From positions 1-20,103 of the forward strand of contig DEBV01000008.1 in NCBI GenBank assembly GCA_002348925.1: a stretch of DNA of 20,103 bases, given 5' to 3'. A program made the position numbers and the translations under genes. This document shows, in pieces, positions 15,628 through 20,103 of the stretch. Below the pieces are notes generated by a model. The model saw only the letters and a program-made list of their open reading frames with translations. It was not told the origin of the DNA and made no database searches. The DNA is from Alphaproteobacteria bacterium UBA2947 (GTDB taxonomy: Bacteria; Pseudomonadota; Alphaproteobacteria; Rs-D84). The stretch's first letter is position 1. The number at the start of each line of letters is the position of its first letter.

Positions 15628-15651
15628 TTTCGAACTTTTTTATGATATAAT
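15628..15651 (+). promoter_or_regulatory. Promoter of the SemiSWEET gene with TTTCGAA box
   Basis: TTTCGAA (15628-15634) precedes the extended -10 TGATATAAT (15643-15651) by 8 nt, 18 nt before the ATG. The same combination recurs before the gene at 16121. No consensus -35 is present, so TTTCGAA may be an activator or operator site. Confidence 0.5.
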
Positions 15652-15669
15652 TCACAACGAGGTCTGATT

Positions 15670-15960
15670 ATGAAAAGTATAGTTGCTTTAACTCTTTTTG
15701 CTGTTTGTACAATTCTTAATATTATTGCTTATTTACCACAGATAATACAATTGATAAAAACTAAATCTGCTGATGATATAAACTTATCCAGTTGGATTAT
15801 TTGGATTTCGTCCAGTGTATGTTATATAGGTTATATAATATTAGAAGCCCCTGAAATAGGTGTGTTATCTATGGAATTTTTTCTGTTATTTATGATGATA
15901 ATTACAGCAAGTTTAGCCGCCTATTATCAAAAGCGAAAAAGACGGAAATCACTTAATTAA
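15670..15960 (+). CDS. SemiSWEET / PQ-loop family small transporter
   Basis: The 96-residue membrane protein has three predicted helices (about 5-22, 40-58, 66-86) and one PQ-loop: YLPQIIQLIKTKSADDINLSSWIIW (about 20-44), with the defining Pro-Gln pair, the Lys-Ser-rich loop and the conserved Trp. SemiSWEETs form dimers that move sugars across the inner membrane. Here the substrate is unknown, and other PQ-loop proteins handle amino acids. The C-terminus is strongly basic (KRKRRK), consistent with a cytosolic tail. GAGG lies 7 nt before the ATG. The gene sits between two tRNA-derived repeats. Confidence 0.8.
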   Translation: MKSIVALTLFAVCTILNIIAYLPQIIQLIKTKSADDINLSSWIIWISSSVCYIGYIILEAPEIGVLSMEFFLLFMMIITASLAAYYQKRKRRKSLN

Positions 15961-16015
15961 CATAATGTTATAAAATCAATTTTTTTGCTTTGTCAATCTC
16001 TTGTCTAATCTCTAA

Positions 16016-16034
16016 CAATTCGTATCGCGAATTG
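16016..16034. promoter_or_regulatory. Perfect inverted repeat, possible operator or RNA hairpin
   Basis: CAATTCG (16016-16022), TATCG, and CGAATTG (16028-16034) form a 7-bp palindrome without a T-tract, so it is not a terminator. Two copies of AATCTCT (15995-16001 and 16007-16013) sit just upstream. It lies about 60 nt before the promoter at 16078-16100. The rest of the 160-nt gap shows nothing else. Confidence 0.4.
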
Positions 16035-16077
16035 CACATATGGCCCTAGTAAGACAAACACAACAATTTCCTACCAC

Positions 16078-16100
16078 TTTCGAAACACTCGTGATATAAT
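16078..16100 (+). promoter_or_regulatory. Promoter of the 270-residue hypothetical gene with TTTCGAA box
   Basis: TTTCGAA (16078-16084) lies 7 nt before the extended -10 TGATATAAT (16092-16100), matching the module upstream of 15670. AAAGGG (16107-16112) is the ribosome binding site. Confidence 0.5.
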
Positions 16101-16120
16101 CATCACAAAGGGCTTGTTTT

Positions 16121-16933
16121 ATGGAAATAAAAGACAAAATTAAAAAATTCAAATCTGCAATTGACAATATAACAAGTCAATATTTGGTTGAAAACATCAA
16201 AAACAATATGACAAAAAAGGATGTTTGGTTTTCATCTGCACAAAGACTGGAAAACGCTTTGAAAAATCATGGAATTGTTTTGCCACAAAAATTGTATTAT
16301 GAATATAAATTCCCAGGCGGATTAAAGAATTTTGAATTTCATGAACAGAATATAACTTTAACTGGTTTTTATAATATTTATAGAAGTTATTTCCTGAACC
16401 CAGATTGGGGATTTCGCAAATATAAATCTTTGAAAGGTTTTATGTTTGATTTATACTGGTGGGACTATAAGCAAAACAAAAAAACAGACCTTTCTGCATT
16501 TTTTGGTTTTTGTATTTCTTTGGCCGTATCTGATGTTGAAAAACTTGAATCTGCGTTTATTGCTGCACAAGAACAAGTGTATAAATTGGCTGATTTAATC
16601 AAAGAAATGAATCCTGAATTACAAAGTATAAAAAATCACAGAAGTGTAGATTTTATTTATGGTGCAATATATGGCTTTGCACCCCAGGAAATACAATTCT
16701 TTTTAAATTTGGAAGAAAAACGCAAAGCACGTGGTTTTGATTTACAATACGAAATAGAAGGCAAAGACGAAGAACTGAACCATATACATAAAAATTCACG
16801 CATAATAGAAGAATTTGTTGGATTTCGCAAATATCAGATAAGTTATTTTCTTGCCCCAGAAACATCTGATAAAATAGTAAAAGCCATATATGAACACAAG
16901 ATGCTTATGCAAAAACAACATACTATGGAATAA
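16121..16933 (+). CDS. Hypothetical protein, 270 residues
   Basis: I do not recognise this family. The protein is soluble by appearance: no signal peptide and no clear membrane helix. It has a charged, Lys-rich N-terminus (EIKDKIKKFKSAIDN) and is rich in aromatic residues, especially FMFDLYWWDYK (about 107-117). A distinctive stretch, SVDFIYGAIYGFAPQEIQFFL (about residues 175-195), looks like a structured core with a Tyr-Gly-Phe-Pro-type turn, and a Glu/Lys-rich helix follows. AAAGGG 8 nt before ATG 16121 supports the start. A tRNA-like repeat begins right after its stop, and the ART-HD gene begins 107 nt further on with its own promoter, so the two may be cargo of one accessory unit. Confidence 0.75.
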   Translation: MEIKDKIKKFKSAIDNITSQYLVENIKNNMTKKDVWFSSAQRLENALKNHGIVLPQKLYYEYKFPGGLKNFEFHEQNITLTGFYNIYRSYFLNPDWGFRKYKSLKGFMFDLYWWDYKQNKKTDLSAFFGFCISLAVSDVEKLESAFIAAQEQVYKLADLIKEMNPELQSIKNHRSVDFIYGAIYGFAPQEIQFFLNLEEKRKARGFDLQYEIEGKDEELNHIHKNSRIIEEFVGFRKYQISYFLAPETSDKIVKAIYEHKMLMQKQHTME

Positions 16934-16935
16934 AT

Positions 16936-16953
16936 TCCAGCTGTCGCAACCGA
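16936..16953 (+). repeat. Second direct copy of the tRNA-Gln 3' end (att-like)
   Basis: 15 of 18 bases match 15410-15427 (TCCAGCTG, then C at positions 10 and 12, and AACC, are shared). It starts 2 nt after the stop codon of the 270-residue gene. Sequence from here to the next gene (16954-17002) shows nothing else. Confidence 0.5.
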
Positions 16954-17002
16954 ACCCGTCATAATATCGCAAAGCAATTCTTGTATATTGGCAACAATAA
17001 CG

Positions 17003-17030
17003 TTGACAACTACACTTTTTGTAATACAAT
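17003..17030 (+). promoter_or_regulatory. Promoter of the ART-HD gene
   Basis: A perfect -35 TTGACA (17003-17008), a 16-nt spacer and TACAAT (17025-17030) predict a start near 17037, only about 4 nt before ATG 17041. This rules out the in-frame TTG at 16981 as start and implies a nearly leaderless mRNA. Confidence 0.6.
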
Positions 17031-17040
17031 CTCCGACGAG

Positions 17041-18504
17041 ATGATTTTTCTAGAAGAACAAACTATTTTTTATCATGGTACCCGAAAGAAATTCGATATA
17101 TTTCGTCCTTTATCTCATTTTGGTTCGCATCAAGCCGCCCAGAAAATCATACGATACCCATTTGTTAAAGAAGAATGTTTGGATTTAGCCACAGAACAGC
17201 AAAAATATGAATTAAAAAAAAACAAACCCCGTGAAACTAGCTCATTGTTTAAAGCAATTATACCAGTTAAAATAAAATTAAGAAAGACATATGAATTACA
17301 GGATTATACAGGAACAGGGTCTGACATAAAGTACTTTCAAGGTCAATTTTTATATCACATCTTTAATGATTTAAAAATAAATGGTGTCCCAGAATTTTAT
17401 GATTATATATTTTCACAACCTTTTCAAATATCTAATGATGCTGTTGCACACGAATTATCAAGTGAATCGTTATACGAACTTGCCAAAGACAGCATGTTTT
17501 TTAACAGCGATCAAATCAATCGATATCATCTGTGTTTTCAGCGCATGATTCAATATTTTGAAAATTTGGGATATGATGGATTTAATTACACTAATTTACA
17601 TGAAGACAAAGGACATACTTCATATGTTGTTTTCAGACCAAAAAACATCATTCGTTTGGATGGGAACTATCAATTACCAAACACAAAAACGCAAAAATAT
17701 TTTTTAGGAAACAACTGTTCAAATATACGATCTATAAAGCCCGCTGAATTTGATATTTTACATAAATACGAAAACTTTCAAAACAATGCAGCAACAGAAA
17801 AAAGCTCAATATTTACAGACTATCATTATTTGCGCCATCGACCATCAGTTATAAAATCCGCAATTCGTACACGCGAATATTATACCAGAATGTTCATCGA
17901 TAAAATATTGCCTATGATTGAAAAAATTGGTACGCAACCCAAATATGGATATCACGGTATTTATACACACTCGTTCCAAGTTGTCCAATTTGCTATTGAA
18001 TGTGCAATATCCGTTGGAACAGATCCATTGCCAATAATGCTGGGGGCTGCATTGCATGATATAGGGCGAAAAAATGGTGACAATGATGATTTTTCACATG
18101 CATCACGCGGTGCAAAAATCGCACAAAAGTTTCTAGAACAGAACTTTCCCGACATGTTTCCAGGAACATTGGATAAAATAGTATACGCAATAAAGAATCA
18201 TACCATTGGAACAAAGGCCCCAGATTTAATATCCGCATGCGTATGGGACGCTGATAGAATTCGTCTTGCATGGGAAAATGGATATAATGAAAAATACTTT
18301 AATACAGCATACGGAAAATATATTGCGCGCCTGCCACGAGATAGAGTTATAATAAAAGCATATTACGATTACTATTATCCGCTGCTGTACTGTTTTCTTT
18401 ATGAAGATAAAAAACAAAAAGAGCTGCCGCGTCAATTATCCAGAACTGTTTATATTGAAAAACAAAATAAATTTTTATCTGACCATAATTTAAAAATTAA
18501 ATAG
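17041..18504 (+). CDS. Putative ADP-ribosyltransferase-like / HD phosphohydrolase fusion
   Basis: The 487 residues seem to hold two enzymes. The N-terminal part (about 1-210) has FYHGTRKKFDIFRPLSHFG (10-28), with His12, and closes with LGYDGFNYTN...EDKGHTSYVVFRP (about 176-200). This is the beginning and end of ADP-ribosyltransferase domains of the polyvalent (ART-PolyVal-like) kind; the catalytic triad is not fully assignable. The C-terminal part (about 300-460) is an HD domain: H310 in YTHSFQ, the H339-D340 doublet in AALHDIGRKNGD, H353, H387 in KNHTIG, and D403 in WDADR, a complete set of metal ligands. HD enzymes hydrolyse phosphoesters of nucleotides or nucleic acids. No signal peptide or membrane helix is seen. 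It lies after tRNA-derived repeats. The HD call is firm, the ART call moderate; the biological role is unknown. Confidence 0.7.
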   Translation: MIFLEEQTIFYHGTRKKFDIFRPLSHFGSHQAAQKIIRYPFVKEECLDLATEQQKYELKKNKPRETSSLFKAIIPVKIKLRKTYELQDYTGTGSDIKYFQGQFLYHIFNDLKINGVPEFYDYIFSQPFQISNDAVAHELSSESLYELAKDSMFFNSDQINRYHLCFQRMIQYFENLGYDGFNYTNLHEDKGHTSYVVFRPKNIIRLDGNYQLPNTKTQKYFLGNNCSNIRSIKPAEFDILHKYENFQNNAATEKSSIFTDYHYLRHRPSVIKSAIRTREYYTRMFIDKILPMIEKIGTQPKYGYHGIYTHSFQVVQFAIECAISVGTDPLPIMLGAALHDIGRKNGDNDDFSHASRGAKIAQKFLEQNFPDMFPGTLDKIVYAIKNHTIGTKAPDLISACVWDADRIRLAWENGYNEKYFNTAYGKYIARLPRDRVIIKAYYDYYYPLLYCFLYEDKKQKELPRQLSRTVYIEKQNKFLSDHNLKIK

Positions 18505-18523
18505 AAATGAAATATTGCCATCC

Positions 18524-19249
18524 TTAATCAAATAATTTTAAATCGCCAAAATCATCATGTGTTGCATTTGGCACTAATTTTATATCCGATTCATTTACCC
18601 AAGATTTTGCCAGTTCATACGGCACTGTTTTATCATTTTCACCAACAAAATGAATCTGTTTTACACTTGGTAAATTTTCAAGATTTGACGATTCGTTTAA
18701 ATCTTTATCACCAAAATATGTTGTCCATTTTTTATGATTCAGAACACCAGCAATCGTTATCCATTTTTCAATTTTTAATTGTGGGTTTTGTTCAATAACC
18801 AAACCAGATACCATCGCGCCACCAGAATAACCAATCAAAGTTATTTTTTTATTTCCCGCGGTTTGTTTTATTGCATTGCTTTGCGCATCTATAATTTTTT
18901 GTGAAAAACGACCCGTCGTCCAATCTGTCTCGCTGCAAGAATCAGTCATAATAAACTGACAAGGACGCGCCATATAAACTACATTTTCAAAATTATCACG
19001 CATTGCCAAATCGCGGACAAAAGTTCCACGTGGTGTCGGATTGCGTGTTGGTTGACCATGGGAATTAAAAGCCCGCCCATCACCTTCGATATAAATATGA
19101 ATGTGGTTGTTTTGCGGATTGTTTATTTTTTGCCAAGTTGCAATTTCATATCCCCCAGATTTAATGGGAACATAAATAAAATCATCAGGCGCTTTCCACC
19201 CTGCCCCCGTACAAGCCGACAAAAATAACAAAATAAAAATCTTTTTCAT
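18524..19249 (-). CDS. Lipoprotein alpha/beta hydrolase
   Basis: The 241 residues start with a short lipoprotein signal, KKIFILLFLSAC, with a lipobox whose cysteine is residue 13. The mature protein would be anchored in the membrane and face the periplasm. The alpha/beta-hydrolase core shows IYIEGDGRAF (an oxyanion-region strand), the nucleophile elbow GYSGG (Gly-x-Ser-x-Gly), an acid in HFVGENDKTVP and the late histidine in PNATHDDF, a complete Ser-Asp-His triad by position. MARPCQF and TDWTTGRFS are typical of a bacterial family of such lipoproteins with unknown substrates. No strong ribosome binding site is visible before ATG 19249. It ends 19 nt from the convergent ART-HD gene with no hairpin between. 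The 123-nt upstream gap shows no clear promoter. Confidence 0.85.
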   Translation of the reverse strand: MKKIFILLFLSACTGAGWKAPDDFIYVPIKSGGYEIATWQKINNPQNNHIHIYIEGDGRAFNSHGQPTRNPTPRGTFVRDLAMRDNFENVVYMARPCQFIMTDSCSETDWTTGRFSQKIIDAQSNAIKQTAGNKKITLIGYSGGAMVSGLVIEQNPQLKIEKWITIAGVLNHKKWTTYFGDKDLNESSNLENLPSVKQIHFVGENDKTVPYELAKSWVNESDIKLVPNATHDDFGDLKLFD

Positions 19250-19372
19250 ACTTACATATTTACACTTTTATAAAAAACGGAAAAGAAAAATTTTTACGAT
19301 TATGTATATTAACACTTCGTTTTTATTCTTATCTTGCCAATTATATCTGCAAATATCTTGACTTTAATAATA

Positions 19373-20103
19373 TTAAAATCCATTCAGCATTTCTTCGTAT
19401 TTTTCATATAGAGAAAAGCCAACGGTTCTAGCACACCGATTAGAACACAAATGTTCACACTCTTGCTGAGTGGCATATGGGGTAGAATCTTCCCACCACT
19501 GTGTCTTTTTAGCTGTCAGTGTGTTATAAGTTTGACCAATTTTATCTATTTTACAAAAACACCCCCATTCAGAGTATTCCCTGGGTGTATATTTACACTT
19601 CACCTGACCATATATTAGCCCAAAATCAAATTGAACACTAAATGTCCCTTTTGTAGTCAATCCTTCACAGGTATTGTTTTCATCAAGCTCTATTATTTTT
19701 TCGCGATATGCATATATTCCTGTTCCACAATCACCATCTAATTCAAAATTTGTTGCAGTGTGAGGACGACTGGGGTTTGTTACGTCTACGCCTAGAGCTT
19801 TATATTTTTCTATTATCGCGGTTTTATCCGAAACATTATGTTCTTCTTTTTCTTTCTGGTTTTTGTACTTAGAAGATTTTTTATCATTCTGCGTGTTTTC
19901 TTCTGTTTTTTGGTTTTTATTCTTTTCTGATTTATCATTTATAAGTTGGTTGCCGACGATTCCACCAACTACACCGGCACCAGCAGCGATTGCACCATAT
20001 TTAACACGATTGCCAGATGTGTTCTTTGCATCATCTATCTTTTGTTGGTCGGTTTCACTTTTTAATGCCTGCGCACGATAAAGTGATCCATAATTACCAC
20101 CTG
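19373..20103 (-). CDS. Cysteine-rich glycine-zipper envelope protein, C-terminal part (5' end cut by window edge)
   Basis: An open frame enters at the right edge and ends at TAA 19373, with 242 residues visible and no start in view. Visible segments in order are GGNYGSLYRAQALKSETD, then a glycine-zipper hydrophobic helix (GAIAAGAGVVGGIVGNQL, starting about residue 37). A highly charged Lys/Glu/Asn/Gln linker (about 56-95) follows, and then a C-terminal domain with about ten cysteines, including GCFC, ECEHLC and NRCART. An in-frame TTG at 19660 would give only 95 residues and is not needed. The glycine zipper suggests membrane insertion, and the cysteine-rich end suggests an oxidising periplasmic or surface location. 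The function is unknown. It may be cotranscribed with the lipoprotein hydrolase downstream. Confidence 0.75.
   Translation of the reverse strand, partial: GGNYGSLYRAQALKSETDQQKIDDAKNTSGNRVKYGAIAAGAGVVGGIVGNQLINDKSEKNKNQKTEENTQNDKKSSKYKNQKEKEEHNVSDKTAIIEKYKALGVDVTNPSRPHTATNFELDGDCGTGIYAYREKIIELDENNTCEGLTTKGTFSVQFDFGLIYGQVKCKYTPREYSEWGCFCKIDKIGQTYNTLTAKKTQWWEDSTPYATQQECEHLCSNRCARTVGFSLYEKYEEMLNGF

Noticed and set aside
15961..16120. CRISPR array or toxin-antitoxin small gene in the gap
   Set aside because: There are no regularly spaced repeats and no short frame with a ribosome binding site.
18505..18523. Terminator between the ART-HD and lipoprotein genes
   Set aside because: Only 19 AT-rich bases lie between the genes, with no stable hairpin.
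19373..19660. Stand-alone 95-residue gene starting at TTG 19660
   Set aside because: The frame continues open to the window edge with sensible protein features, so this is only the end of a longer gene.

Overview
The window looks like a chromosomal piece of an AT-rich Gram-negative bacterium, most likely a host-associated Alphaproteobacterium. The evidence is a type V autotransporter, a DUF374-type lipid acyltransferase, a tilS-ftsH pair, an alphaproteobacterial-style GroEL ending in GMPGMM, an RpoH-like rather than CIRCE-controlled groESL promoter, and a tRNA with an encoded CCA tail. The taxonomic call is inference; no rRNA is present.

Left part (1-7032). A large cysteine-rich exported protein runs off the left edge on the minus strand. 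Next is an envelope M23 (LytM-type) peptidoglycan endopeptidase on the minus strand. It is divergent from prmC, and the two share one compact promoter. prmC converges on the minus-strand operon tilS-ftsH-MBL hydrolase, whose three genes overlap end to start.

Middle part (7082-11831). A LOG-family phosphoribohydrolase on the plus strand converges, with a 45-nt overlap, on a DUF167-HIT gene pair. groES-groEL follow behind a heat-shock-type promoter and end at a strong bidirectional terminator. Beyond it are a GNAT acetyltransferase (minus) and a DUF374 lysophospholipid acyltransferase-like protein (plus), divergent from each other. All of these are core housekeeping genes.

Right part (11875-20103) is accessory and surface related. 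An 1116-residue autotransporter carries Chlamydia Pmp-like GGAI / FxxN repeats. tRNA-Gln(CUG) and its terminator follow. Downstream of the tRNA lie three degenerate copies of the tRNA 3' end, one of them inverted, interleaved with small cargo: a SemiSWEET transporter, an unrecognised 270-residue protein, and a 487-residue protein that appears to fuse an ADP-ribosyltransferase-like N-terminus to an HD phosphohydrolase domain. I read this as a tRNA-anchored integration hotspot with decayed att-like boundaries; no integrase is visible. A lipoprotein alpha/beta hydrolase and a second cysteine-rich, glycine-zipper protein (cut by the right edge) close the window.

The strongest candidates for something undescribed are the ART-HD fusion with its 270-residue neighbour, and the tRNA-derived inverted repeat unit at 15466-15611. 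Other points of note are a symmetric divergent promoter that seems to give two leaderless mRNAs, and an FtsH whose pore loop lacks its usual aromatic residue.
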